Assembly: GCA_016630955.3 (NCBI GenBank)
Contig: CM049997.1
Location: forward strand, 1,178,001 to 1,242,000
Direction of reading: 5' to 3'
DNA: 64,000 nucleotides
From: Didymella arachidicola
Taxonomy: Eukaryota; Ascomycota; Dothideomycetes; Pleosporales; Didymellaceae
Numbering within the stretch: position 1 is the first letter of the stretch; the number at the start of each line of letters is the position of its first letter. Shown here in pieces: positions 21,086 through 32,080 of the stretch. The notes below the pieces were generated by a model that did no database searches, was not told the DNA's origin, and worked only from the letters and a program-made list of their open reading frames with translations. Both the position numbers and the translations under genes were made by a program.

Positions 21086-22588
21086 TTACGATTTTGGCAC
21101 CATCAGGCGGTCGATATCCGCTGCATAACCGCCATTCACACCGGCGAATTTGATTTCGTTCGTCCCCTGCTTCAGGTCCACATTCAACACACTGCTTGCT
21201 GGATCTCCTCCGCCATGAGGCAGAAAAGAGAGCCGTTGCGTCTTGCCATTCACAGTGATATCTGCAGTTCGTTGACTTCTGTCACCGTTCAGATGTTTCA
21301 CCCTGATGCTTGTCCTAGTCGCTGCGTCGCTCTGTACGTTGCTGAATACTACAGTACCCTTATCTGTGCCGCCAATGTAGCCAGCTGCCTTGCTGCCAGA
21401 GCAACCCGAGCAGTCGATTGTACGGGCATTGTTACTAAGAGCCGCAGCTTCGCCTTCATACTGATTCTCAAATGGCCCTACGCTTGATGCACCACTGTTA
21501 GAGTTCAAGATCCAATTGACGCTGTTCTTCAAGGTTGCGGTAGTACCGGAGATAGTAAGAGGGAGCCAAACATAGGTGCTGCGCATGAGATTGTCGCTTA
21601 CCCAGCGATCACCCATGTAAACAAAGTTCTCGCCAACTGGGAGGACAAAGGTCGTTTGGCTAGCGTAGGTGTTGGATCCACTGTCGGCGAACTTCTTCCA
21701 GCCAGACCAAGGGCCGGAAAGCGAGGTCGCTGTGGCGTAATAATTGTCATTGGGGTTCCAGCCAGTCAGCTGCGAGGCAAACATGAAATAGACGCCGTTC
21801 TTTTTGATGACCGCAGGCGATTCGTACTTCTCAACGAAGGTATAGACATTAGAGGTTACACTGAGGTAGTCATTCGAAAGCGCATTTATGCGAAGGCCGT
21901 TTTGGCGCTGTAGTCATATCAGCTACTGAACTCCCTTCTGCTACGAGGCTGGCTTGTACTTACGTCTTCGGTCAAGAGATATGCCTTATCGTCACTGTCC
22001 ACGAAAACACCCGAGTCACGACTCTGATGGCCAAGGGGCTGCTCGCTCCGGAGATATGTGTACTTGCCGCACACAGAATCTCCAGTCGCTACGCCGATCT
22101 TGGCTTCTTTGTAGTCACCGCTGTCGATGTGCATCCACATGACATACTTCCGAGTAGACTTATTGTATATGACCTTGGGACGTTCGATGACACGGTTTGG
22201 CCCTGTATCGCCTGACGCGGTCTGCGAGAGCAACGCACCCTCGTAGTTCCATTCTACGAGGTTGGAAGAGGAGTAGCAATTGACGTTGATGAATGAAGTG
22301 CCATTGGTCTTGTCTTCACCAACCCTAGGAGCCGAATGAGCCAGCAGTTGGGCCGTATCGAAGATCTCAAACTAACCAATACCACTTCTCGCCGACTTTG
22401 AGTATACCACCGCCGTGAGCTTGGATATGCTGGCCGGTGTTTGTCTGGTTGTGGCATTAGGATTGTGAACCTCGTTTCGGCAAGTGTGCAAGACGAACCG
22501 TCGTCCACGTTGCGCCAGGCACTATTTGCAACGAAGCAGTCGCTACCGATGCGAGTAGGCAAAGGACAGAGAGAAGAACTGGGCGCAT
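21086..22588 (-). CDS. GH43 exo-beta-1,3-galactanase-like enzyme with C-terminal CBM35-like domain
   Basis: Four exons (22588-22499, 22444-22377, 22324-21964, 21907-21086) with introns of 54, 52 and 56 nt encode 446 residues; phases 0, 2 and 0 join cleanly. A signal peptide (MRPVLLSVLCLLASVATA) opens the protein. The catalytic domain carries family signatures of GH43 subfamily 24: GQHIQAHGGG, YWVGEDKTNG, NVNCYSSSNL, RPKVIYN and GWNPNDNYYAT. After about residue 325 a separate beta-sandwich-like domain with a paired CSGCSG near its start and ADIDRLMV at its end matches the CBM35-type module seen in 1,3-galactanases. The enzyme should release galactose units from the beta-1,3-galactan backbone of plant arabinogalactan proteins. 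It is convergent with the F-box-like gene. Confidence 0.9.
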
Positions 22589-23291
22589 CTTGCAAAGGCT
22601 TTCGGTCCGCTTTATACGTTCATCTGGGAAAATCGCTGCTGGATGTCTTCCATATTTATATCTCGACTCGTATACCCGGCGGGCAATTGTATTCCGGAAT
22701 CTCCTCTTTCGTCCGCAGCCCCATCGACAAAGTTCACGCTGGTTGTGTCACGAGTACGATGGTGTAGTACGCGCTACGGATTATAGATGAGTTCGGCGTA
22801 GCTTGCGGAGCGAATTGCGGGGGGCATTAGTGTATGACAGAGCCGTCACAGAGGCTTCGCTCGATCGAGGATTCGCGGTGTGTGCAAAGGCATTCTACCG
22901 ATGCCCGGTGTTGTCATATTGCTGCTGTTTCAGGTAAAACAACATTCGAATCGCGTGGTGCGGAGCTCGCATGGAAGGGCAGCATAGATCAGGCAATCCT
23001 TCCGCCCACGCTGCTCATCACACCGAACAGAAGAGCATGTGCAGGGCAGCTCGGGAGCATATGATAGTAGATTGTGTTCGAACCACGGTCTTTCGGACGT
23101 ATACCGGTAGCTATGTGACTGAAGCGTGTGCCTGCTTGCAACCGAGAAGGTGGGGTGGGTGACAAACCAGTACTCTGGCTCCTCGCAGCTCTGCATCAAA
23201 CTCATGGCCTGATTTCCCCTGATCATATGATGACTGAGAGTGCTGCCATCGACTCTAGATAGAGGTTCTTCAGAAGCTGGCGCCATAGAAG
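22589..23291. other. promoter region of the galactanase gene, no gene seen
   Basis: Short frames only. The galactanase ATG at 22588 is preceded by a region without a clear TATA box. Confidence 0.45.
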
Positions 23292-24171
23292 ATGGGCTCC
23301 CTGCGTACGCTCTTTGCTGCCGCGGTACGGCACAGCTTCGACAGCAAGCTGTTGTGGGAGCGTGTGGCGGACCAGCAGATGCGCTCTAAGCAGCATTTCC
23401 TGAGAGTGAGAGGCCGTACCCAGGGACCGCGCCTCTCCGTGATCGTGCTTCTTTCCTCGAATGACGCTGTGGGCGGCATTGGGCGATCGTGGGTGACGGA
23501 GGAAGCTGTGGGGAAGCTCTTGCCAAACCCCGCCTTCTCCTGACCACGCTCCGGAGCCACGGCAGCTCGTATCTAGCTCTCCGGCATCTTGCTGAAAGCC
23601 TCCGTCATCTTTCAGAGCCTCTTTGCAGCTTCTCAAGCATCACCGAGCTCTTGCAGGACCGTCGTGGCGCTGTTGCAGGGGTGCTGTCGTCGGAGGCATT
23701 GGTGAAGCTGGCTGCCAAACTCAACACCAAGTGCGCGATTCTCAGATCTCCCACGGCAGCCTCCAGTTCTGCCGTTCCACTGCCGTGACTACACCACCAC
23801 GACCTGAACTCTCGCCCTTCCCAGAACGAGAACATGGCCTCATTTGTTATCAGCGCCACCAGCACAAGCTGATCAGTCTCGTGGTGTTGCAGCCCTCGCC
23901 CCTCGTCGAGCTTCCTCCAGCCTCCCGCATTACGGATCGACTGCGCAATGCCTTGAGCACAGCCCCGATTCAACGTGGAGCATCTCCAGCCTCATGGCAA
24001 CCACCCTCTAAGCTTCTTCGGCGCCAATCGAGTTCGCCGCCGCTGATGCAGTCTCCAAGTGGCGAGGGTGGGCCTCCAGGTGGCTGCGGGCAACGCAGCG
24101 ATACCTCTACAGCCTCGAGCCTCGCACGAGTAGCGTCGATGAGGCCTCTCTTTGTACCAGTGAGCCTGTGA
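23292..24171 (+). CDS. weak three-exon gene model, unknown function
   Basis: Candidate exons 23292-23488, 23566-23701 and 23746-24171 encode 252 residues. The introns (77 and 44 nt; donors GTGGGT and GTGAAG) leave phases 2 and 0 that fit. The start ATG has a good context (AAGATGG). The middle part is a leucine-rich amphipathic helix region around LRHLAESLRHLSEPL, and the C-terminal part is Pro/Ser/Gln-rich and disordered. Donor sites are not strong. The minus strand across the same bases also has long protein-like frames, for example from 23973 to 23605, so strand assignment is uncertain. No family is recognised. Confidence 0.28.
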
Positions 24172-27100
24172 AACATCGTGGTGGCTTCGCACGGATTCCC
24201 TGACGTGATGAGAAGAGCAGCATCGAGCCACCCCCACCTCGCTACGAGCGACGTCCCTCCCCGCTGTCGAAGCCGGTACGACCGCACACCAGAATCGGGC
24301 CGCCTTTACGAATACCAGCCAGGCTTTTCGAATAACGAACGAGAATAGCAATGTCTGGAGGATCGCCTCTACAGACAGAGCAACGCCCACCCGTGAGGCA
24401 TATACATCTTGAGGATACCCGTGAGGCCGACAGATTGCCAGAAACTGATTGCAGGCCAAGCTCAGGTGCTGGAACGAACGTCAAGAAACTCGGAATGTCC
24501 ATCATCATCGCAATGACGACGATCGGCGTATGGGGAACGCATTGCCTTCATGCCTCGGCCTGTCGATGTCCGTGTCGACGATTGTCAGCAAATTGGTTGT
24601 GACTCTCCACAACAGCACAAAGTATACATCTCTTTCAGTTCCCGACAGCCAACTCATCTGCGCGGCTTCTCTTCTGTCAACTTCCATTTCTTTCACGTTG
24701 GCCATCTCAATCACGGCAGACATCCTCATTCCCTCTCGCATTCGACGTGTCCGTCGCTTGGACTTCTCCAGCATTTCTATACCTTTTTCGAATCAAGCTC
24801 AGAATCTCGACACCACTTTCGTCGCTGTCAATTACTCAGCATCTTGTCTCAAGTCGACTTCCGACCCTCAAACTCTCTTCGCATCTCGAACCACATCCCT
24901 GTCTCATTGTCTCCTTGCATACAGAAAGGTAACACGGCGATGGCGGTCAACTCAAAAACGTTCGTCGAAAAGGTCTCTGTCATGAACGGTCTCCTTTGAG
25001 GCACAGTGCGCGCTTAGATGAGCAACCTGTGCCGGCGGCTGGGGAGGCCCGGATCTGGCACGCCCCGTGTAGGCACGTTTTTGAGTCATTGTACCGGTCC
25101 CCTGAAACGTCAGCTGTTAGGCTGCACTGAGCAGGGCTGTGGTGTCGGGGTGTTGATTGGGGGTTTTGACATTCCTGTCGTGAGACGTGACCGAGTCAAG
25201 GATGTTGCCGCGGTTTCAAAGCCAATATTGCGACCGAATGCTGCACGATATGTCTGAACAGTGCGCAAGACCTGTCTCTGTCTTCGACTATAGCTCCGCT
25301 CGGCGATTGATGTTATTGTGCAAAGCGGTTCAACGCCTTCAGAACAATTTGCACTTCCTTGACGTTACTCGAACAGTATACATCACCCAAGCAGGTCGGC
25401 TCTGCGACTCATTATGCACCGAGATCGCACCAAATCGCGTTGGTCCACGTTGACTGACGCCCTATGCTCATTTACCGTAAAGCAGACTCGTAGTTGAACC
25501 CAGTCTGAACTCTGACACCGGCTTTCAGATGGACCTACGCTGTTTGTACTGTATCTTGTCAGCTTCTACACTTGTATCGCTCGTCGACCGTTTTAGTGAC
25601 TCGATACCTGCTTGTCTCGATCCCCCAGACCCTGCTGCTGGACTTCGCCGTTTCGATCTTCTTCCACAACTTGCTAATTTTCTCTGCAGTCGATACATGA
25701 TCGGCCAATGTAACTGTCAAACCCTTCTGGATGAGTGTCTCTATACCTCAACGTTCAAGACAGCTCTTCTTGTTGGATCTGGCTTTCATCGCTATTCGCT
25801 TTCGACCGACGGCGGTCGGATTTCCGCCAGCTTCCCGTTCGGCCTTTTGATCAACACTTGGAGATAGAGGCTGGCTACGAGGTTGAAAGCAAGATCAAGT
25901 TCTGGGAGATTTGGAGAGTCCCCTCGATAACGGCCAATTCCAGTAACAGGTCCATGCGTGCGCGATGATTGATACCTGAGGGCAATCCGAGGCCTTCGCG
26001 CTGCTCTATCAAGTTAAACCGTATGACGGCAGTGGCGCCGCGTCTGTTTCAACGCATTGAGCAAAAGTCAGGTAACCGTGCCGCATTCGGTATGTCTTCG
26101 CCAAGCAGCATGGTCTTTTGACAACTTGGGTGGACGGCTATGGGAGCCATGGCTTTGCCCGAGTGAAGTGACGCCTCGAATCCTGCAGCAGATCAGCCTT
26201 GAAACGATCTCAGATCCCGTGTTCGCGCTTGTGCGGCGGATTTGATGAGGTTCTGATCTCCAAGTGTACAACAAGGGATGTCATAACGCGTCATGCTTTG
26301 TCTCCATACTGCGCAAGGGGTGCGTACATTCCATGGCCCTACCATTGTTGCTCCAAGGAGCCGCCCTTCTTTGTGCTCAATTTTACAAGAGCCGAGAACT
26401 TCTTTGCAAGTCGAAGGCGTCAAGAACCCCGTTCATTGACAATCGAATTGCCCTGGATTCAGTCAGTAGACACCCTGCAGACTTCCTTCCTGAAGAATCT
26501 CTGTCCCTACCCTGTTATGATCAGCTTCATCACCAGGAAGCGAGAGCAACGCAAAAGTGCTCGTTGCGCTGCGAAAACGGAAAGCCTGTCGAACTTGACG
26601 ATATCCAGACCCGAGAGCGATCAAATAAGGACGAGAGACTTTGCGCTACATCCACGGACCCCGCCAGCCGACCAGAGTCACGGCGTCGAGAAGTCTGAGA
26701 AACTTGAAGCTGCAGTGGGCGAGAAGCTCGGTTGTCGCTAGGGAGGAAGAAAGCGGTACCGCGGTCCGCTTGCGTGACTATTGCAGATAGAGAGACGGCG
26801 CAATCTAGTCATGCAACAGTGATTGATCTTAGGACCTGCAAATACGATGATGTTGGAGGCTGCTTTTTGAGGCTGGACTGTCGGCCGACTGTCAAATGCC
26901 GTATGAATCCTTGGGTTGCAATAGCTGCTCTGATGTTCGCGCTTGCACGACACCAAGAGCTGACGAGCTGCCAACTCTAAGATCAGAGGAGGCCATGCTG
27001 CTCACGACTTGAGCGAGCTTTTGGCATCGACTTCTGTACGCTCTGACGTATTACGCCTGAGCTTGCGCTTGGTGCCCACGGTCTTGCTTCTTCTGCGCAA

Positions 27101-27296
27101 ACGAACTCGTACACTCGGCGGAAGTCTTTCCACAGAGGAGCTTGTGGGTATGAAGAGTAGCTGGCTGGCTGGACGCGTAGGACTTTGAGAGAGCACCCAT
27201 GTGGTGATTGGAAGACAACGAAGAGTTGGCAGCAGACCACATGTCGACATGTTCTGGGCATCGATGTGCTGCCCTGCCGTATGGCTTGCCAATGCA
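24172..27296. other. 3.1 kb gene-poor region
   Basis: Many short overlapping frames on both strands but no convincing gene. A CT-rich block at about 24.6-24.9 kb ending in a short ATG frame resembles a 5' leader without a following gene. Plus-strand frames around 26.2-26.7 kb (two frames, 144 and 180 codons) are protein-like in parts, but both start at non-ATG codons. Confidence 0.4.
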
Positions 27297-27905
27297 TCAG
27301 GGACTGTTCCCATTGTCTTGAATGCACCGAATGGCTCTGAGTAGGCTGTCAGTCTTGGGGCCTGAAGAAGGTCCCGCAGTGAAGGCCTTCGGGGTCTGGT
27401 ATTTCGAATGAGGAAGCTCGCAGATCGCGAACGCTCTCGCAAGGAAGCCGCACAGAGCTCTCGAGACGCCGAATGCGCAACAGTTCATAGGATCAAAGCC
27501 CATTTTAGGCACTACCACACTGAAGGCGAGGTGATCGAAGGCCCTCGATTTGGGATTCGCATCTCCTTTGGCCGAGCTCTGGATCAGAGCGTCCAGGCAA
27601 GATCTGAGGCTGAATACCGGATGTACCATCTTTGGAACAGATCTCACGGTGACGAGGTAATCCCCTCTGGTCTCAATGGTCAGCTCAGTGCAAAGTAACG
27701 TGCGCAATCGCTCGCCTAACGTGGAAGGCACGATTGTGTCCACGTGCAGAAACGTAGTAGTGTATACGACATCATCCACACTCGAGTCACGCCCACTCAA
27801 TTTCCCTTCCTCGTATGTTATTACCAGGTTCGGCGTCGGAGGCCGTTTTGACCATGCGGCGGGGGATTCGCTCCGGGGAGTCGATTTCGATTCGGCCAAG
27901 TCCAT
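27297..27905 (-). CDS. hypothetical 202-residue protein
   Basis: A single frame from an ATG to TGA. The N-terminal 30 residues are Ser/Pro/Lys-rich. Then follows an ordered stretch with alternating strands and helices (NLVITYEEGKL, DDVVYTTTFLHVDTIV), giving credible protein content up to about residue 160. No domain is recognised and no signal peptide is present. Near the 3' end all three minus-strand frames are open down to about 27.0 kb, so the true C-terminus may use a splice into one of them, giving a longer protein with a Lys/Arg-rich tail. That alternative could not be resolved by eye. Confidence 0.42.
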   Translation of the reverse strand: MDLAESKSTPRSESPAAWSKRPPTPNLVITYEEGKLSGRDSSVDDVVYTTTFLHVDTIVPSTLGERLRTLLCTELTIETRGDYLVTVRSVPKMVHPVFSLRSCLDALIQSSAKGDANPKSRAFDHLAFSVVVPKMGFDPMNCCAFGVSRALCGFLARAFAICELPHSKYQTPKAFTAGPSSGPKTDSLLRAIRCIQDNGNSP

Positions 27906-28118
27906 CCTCGGTTATTCTGATCCAGCAGAGCAAAGCTCGATGCTGATCTCCTTCTCGCTTCTCTTTATTACCATCGCCTCGTCCGTCGGTCTCATCGTTG
28001 AGTACGGCGTTCGGGGTGCACGGAGACGAGGATGTGCGGAGTGTTGCGCTCAGCGAGGCCGGGTGCTGTGATGCAGGCTGCTTTGTTGGTGGTCAGCCCA
28101 TCAAGTCCAAAATTCAAT

Positions 28119-28563
28119 CTATGCCTGAGATCTGGAGTTATCATGGCCTGTAACCAGCTGTGCTTGGGTACGCACAACGCGCTTTGACGCCGCCTCTCTG
28201 TAACCCTGCCTCCGAGGGAATCTCTGCCTCAATTGGGCGATGTGCTCCTCGGGAGAAAGATGATTAGCAAGAGCTTGGAGAGCGTAATACCAGATCCTGA
28301 GAGACTTGAAGCACGTGTACCTTCGTTGAGCTTGCGTTGTACTCTGTCGCCGTTGCAACGAGGGGCGGATGCAAGCTCGAGATTGAGAGATCGACATCAG
28401 CACCACCGGTATCATCTTCAAGTTCACATGACAAACGAAGCTCCCGAGCACGCGTTCAAATCTTACCTACCGCAGACTGGACTGGAGTGTTGGCGCAAAT
28501 TCGTGTTTGGGTGGTGCTAGGGGATTGGTGAAGCTTTGCATTCACCCAAGAGCCCATCAACAT
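28119..28563 (-). CDS. weak two-exon model for a small helical protein
   Basis: Candidate exons 28563-28471 and 28343-28119 encode 105 residues, with a 127-nt GT-AG intron (donor GTAGGT, phase 0). The second exon reads as a helical, Arg/Gln-rich segment (LRIWYYALQALANHLSPEE). The length and basic, helical nature resemble small mitochondrial factors, but no motif is diagnostic. The intron is longer than the others in this window, and the first exon is Ser/Thr-rich and weak. Treat it as a hint only. Confidence 0.28.
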
Positions 28564-29030
28564 CGCGGCGGCCCATTAGCGATGCCGGAATCGTACTCTC
28601 AGAATCACATCAAACAATCGAGACAACGAGAACACAATTTTGCTGAACTCGAGGTCCTCTCTTGCAGATCAACTTCACATTCAGAACTCTTAATAGAGAT
28701 GGCAGAGTGGACACTCAGCGCAAAGCTGGTACTGCGCGTAAGCTCGTGATGCAAGTCGAGTTGTTACATTGTGTCTATCAAAGAAGCTCAAGTCACCCTG
28801 CCCCTAAATACGCCACCAGAAGCGCGTTGGTGTGGATACCAGGAGGCCCTCAACGCCGCAAACTCATCATCGTCGCCAGTGTCGTGAACCCAGGGACAAG
28901 TCGAAGCCCCAAACAACAACGCCAAAGGTCCCAACCGTGCTCCCGTCGCCTACGAGTGTCTCAAGTCTAGGCACCACCATGTTCACTGCCTCGGTCGTCT
29001 AAGCGCCCAGGGTGGGATCACGATGGCTCT

Positions 29031-29606
29031 TCATCTGTCCTTCTTTCCCTTCTTGTCGCCGCGAATGACGTCAGGATCTTCGTCGTCGGAGTCATACAGC
29101 AGCCCATTATTTGCAGGGCAGTACTGCTGCTTCTCATCGTACTTGGCGAAGATAGCAGCATCCTCGCGGTGCTTATCGTCCTCCTCCAGCTGGCCAAGCT
29201 TGATCTCGAGGTCGCGGCGGCGATACATCTCGTACCTCTCTTCCACTGCATTCCTCGCAGCGACGGCAGGCTCGTGTGCTTGCAGAGTGTCTTGAATACG
29301 GCGGCCACGGTCGTCCATCTCCCGTGCCCAAGCAAGATCTTCTCGAACACGCTGGGCGTGCTCGGATACGGCGGCGGCGACCATGGCGTGGCGGCGGACA
29401 TTGTTGAGGTAGAAGTGCAGGCGATCCTGCCGCTCCAGCTCTTGCTGTCGCTGCTGCTGCTGGTTGAGAACGGCGCGCTGCAATGCAGGGAGCAGTGTCC
29501 GGCGAGCGACAGCGCGGATGATGGAGAGCCAAATCAAGGCCAAGACGAACATCAACAGGAACACGCCTGCCTCTGAGCTGGCAAAGTTGGCGAAGCCGTA
29601 TGGCAT
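29031..29606 (-). CDS. small single-pass membrane protein with coiled coil
   Basis: A 191-residue single-exon protein from the first ATG; a TTG 21 bases upstream was not used. Residues 12-30 form one hydrophobic helix (VFLLMFVLALIWLSII). The rest is long, charged and helical: a Gln/Arg/Glu-rich segment (LNQQQQRQQELERQDR) and further helices predicted to form a coiled coil, ending in an acidic then Lys-rich tail (DSDDEDPD, then KKGKKD). There is no cleavable signal peptide, because the helix is internal and followed by basic residues. It would sit in a membrane with most of the protein on one side. No family is recognised. Confidence 0.6.
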   Translation of the reverse strand: MPYGFANFASSEAGVFLLMFVLALIWLSIIRAVARRTLLPALQRAVLNQQQQRQQELERQDRLHFYLNNVRRHAMVAAAVSEHAQRVREDLAWAREMDDRGRRIQDTLQAHEPAVAARNAVEERYEMYRRRDLEIKLGQLEEDDKHREDAAIFAKYDEKQQYCPANNGLLYDSDDEDPDVIRGDKKGKKDR

Positions 29607-29947
29607 GTTGAAGTCTCCAAACGACAAGTCGGGGAGACAAGAGGTGAGGAGAGAAGATGTTATTGGCTTCAGAACAAGGTCAAAGTTGGAGGAGAGATTT
29701 GATAACGAAGAATTGATGTGAGTGTGATAATGAGAGTCACAGGAGTAAGTTTGAAGAGTACGGAAGTGCTGTTTTCTTCACATAATCGCCAGTGTGTCGC
29801 CTTCACCTCGAATTCTGCATCCGGCATTTGGCAGCTTGGGCGCAAAAACGGCAGGCGAAGCGAGAAGTTGGCATCACACGAACGTTGGTCTTGAAAAAAG
29901 CAATCGCCGTCTCATACTTGGACTAAGGAGAGACCTGGAGGCTTGCA

Positions 29948-30484
29948 CTAAGTTTCTATTGCTGTAGACCTGCAGGCTGGTCTTTCTTGACCTGAAGCCG
30001 GCTTCTCATCGTCCTGGTACTCGGAGCCTCCGGCTGCTGCATACGTTAATGCTTCCTCAGCTATGCTGACTAGTCTTACAAGGCAAATACGCAGGCTACT
30101 CTGCCTGTTTCGGAACGTCTCAAGGCTTCTGACATCGTGCGCAACGTCAAGGTTGTACTGCTTCGCTAGCAATTCCAGCACAGCTTGTAGCGGCTCGCCT
30201 TCCATCAGCAGTCCGGCAATGAAATATCCTGCGGTGATCTGATTGAAGGGCTCTTCCGGGGTCAGTGCTTCCTGCCACGCAGCAGCGCGAGGGAGAACCG
30301 AGAGTACCTTATTCCAGTCGTACCAATACTTGTCGTCCATAGAGATATCAACGGTGCAGACGACATGGGCGTTCATGGTGTCGGTGGAGGCAGATGTGTG
30401 CAGCTCTTCGCGCATGTGCATGTCGAGCCGGGTCAGGACAGGGTGGAGTAGCTCGCTCTTTGCAACGTACTGGCTACGAACCAT
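29948..30484 (-). CDS. hypothetical 178-residue protein
   Basis: A single open frame from an ATG in good context. The protein is acidic and helical with several Trp and Tyr (DDKYWYDWNKVLSVLP) and a helix around ITAGYFIAGLLMEGEPLQAVLELLAKQY. There is no signal peptide or true membrane helix. It ends in a polar tail rich in Glu, Ser and Arg. No known domain is seen, but the amino-acid pattern is that of a folded protein. It is co-oriented with the small membrane protein gene 340 bp downstream, with no sign of a functional link. Confidence 0.52.
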   Translation of the reverse strand: MVRSQYVAKSELLHPVLTRLDMHMREELHTSASTDTMNAHVVCTVDISMDDKYWYDWNKVLSVLPRAAAWQEALTPEEPFNQITAGYFIAGLLMEGEPLQAVLELLAKQYNLDVAHDVRSLETFRNRQSSLRICLVRLVSIAEEALTYAAAGGSEYQDDEKPASGQERPACRSTAIET

Positions 30485-30770
30485 TCTGAAGGGGCCGAGG
30501 AGTACAAAATGATGTTGGGTCTGATCATCTTTAGTAGATACAGATGACTCTAGGCTTTCAGGTACCTACTCCAGGTACAGGGAAGACTGTTTGGACCTGA
30601 TGGAGAAGGACGATAGGCAATGCTTCACCGGCGATGGTCGATATGGCGTCAATCGGCGCAGGTACAGACGTGGCTGGAGCAGCATGTCGATTTGTAAGGC
30701 TGTACTGAGCCTAAGTCGCGGCTGGAGCTTCATACTGCTGCGCTACCGTACACATACTCTCAACGAGACC

Positions 30771-31247
30771 TTAATGTATCATGTTGTAATCGTCACGGTT
30801 CCGATAGGTTCCTGGCACGCTAACAGCCCTGAACCCAACATCCGTACGGACAAGGGAGCCGTCAAGGATAGCATAGACGCTGCCGCCGCCGGTGGGATGA
30901 CGAGGAATGTTCGGGGTGGAAGTACTAGCAGCCTTGACTGGGTCCTGGGGAAGATCGTACACTCAGAAGGGCGACGGTGTCAGAGTCTTAGTACCAGTGA
31001 AACACGAGCGTGCTTCATGTTCATAAGCGCTGCGCGGCGGAGGCGGAGGCGGAGGCGTACTTGGAGCCCTGATGGGTATGAGCTCGAATGTGCTGGCGAA
31101 ACGATCTCCAAGGTTGGCAGGAGGCTGAAAGGCCTTATAATTCACCATACCATAGAGTGTATCTGCGACGAGTGGCGGAGATATAAGAGCAGCTACGGGC
31201 TGTGCTGGCTTTGCTTCTGGAGTGGCTGGCGAGGAAGTTGCAGACAT
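30771..31247 (-). CDS. two-exon proline-rich hypothetical protein
   Basis: Exons 31247-30995 and 30937-30771 with a 57-nt GT-AG intron (phase 1, CTGAC branch point inside) encode 139 residues. Exon 1 is Ala/Pro-rich, with SPATPEAKPAQPVAAL near the start and seven prolines before a charged stretch (YEHEARS). Exon 2 contains a compact segment with VYAILDGSLVRTDVGFRAVS that looks like two beta strands. The antisense plus-strand frame (223 codons) is judged a shadow, because it lacks protein-like order. No domain or targeting signal is recognised. Confidence 0.5.
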
Positions 31248-31544
31248 TGTGACGACGATTGAGACGTTTTTCTATAAACCTTTTGAAGTAGTCAAATCAG
31301 TTTACAATTTCGAGATAGAGGGAGAGAGTGTGTGAGGAGAAGTTACAGGTTGAGCACATCTTGGACTAGCAAGCTCGGACGTATGCTATGTGCTCGTCCA
31401 CTCGTCTTCGCGCCTGCCCCACCGGATACCAGGTTGTTCACAATGAAGCCAAGCACAAAGAATTTGACAAATGAACAATTTTGTACATTCGTTCATCATG
31501 GTGGTGTTAAACTTGATCAGGTCATCTACAATCATCTGCAGTCC

Positions 31545-31931
31545 TCATCTGCGGAGCGTAAATATAAGTCTGCGACGTGTTCTACTACGATGTCCAAACT
31601 GGATCGTAGGACTTTTTCTGAGAATATCTTGGCTCTTCTCAGTCAACGGCGCAAAGATCTGACATAGCATGGAAATATCGATATCAGAGGGTGCATTGTG
31701 CCAGTAACAAGGCAATGAGCAGTCCGTTTGGAAAAGTTGAAACACTTGTACATTGTTATTTTCTTTCACCGAGACTGGAACATCATAGGTCGCACTTCCT
31801 TCATATTTTGTACATTTCTGAAAAGCCTCGATCAGGTCCACAGCAGTTTCTCCAAATTTCAAACTCATTGCCCGCTCGTATCTCGGTAGCCATGATAGCA
31901 AAAACTCAGCTCTCATTGTATTAATGATCAT
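31545..31931 (-). CDS. possible hypothetical protein of 128 residues
   Basis: An ATG-started frame with credible composition: helices around EFLLSWLPRYERAM and TAVDLIEAFQKC, several Cys and Phe, and a basic C-terminal tail. No signal peptide or known domain is seen. Local DNA is AT-richer than that of its neighbours. It may be a real small gene, an exon of one, or noise. Confidence 0.32.
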   Translation of the reverse strand: MIINTMRAEFLLSWLPRYERAMSLKFGETAVDLIEAFQKCTKYEGSATYDVPVSVKENNNVQVFQLFQTDCSLPCYWHNAPSDIDISMLCQIFAPLTEKSQDILRKSPTIQFGHRSRTRRRLIFTLRR

Positions 31932-32080
31932 TGTCGAGTCAGGGCACCGCCGCTGAACAAACAATCAGCAACCCACATGACCACGCCGATCCTTCATGAC
32001 CCTCCACGCAACCTCGCCATTTCCAGCCCAGCGCTCGGGCCACTGCTTTGCTCAGTGGTCCCGTACCCAAGAATTGACTC

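Noticed and set aside
30591..31262. 223-codon plus-strand frame
   Set aside because: It is antisense to the two-exon gene at 30771-31247, which has a clean intron; the plus frame reads as Arg/Trp/Cys-rich nonsense.
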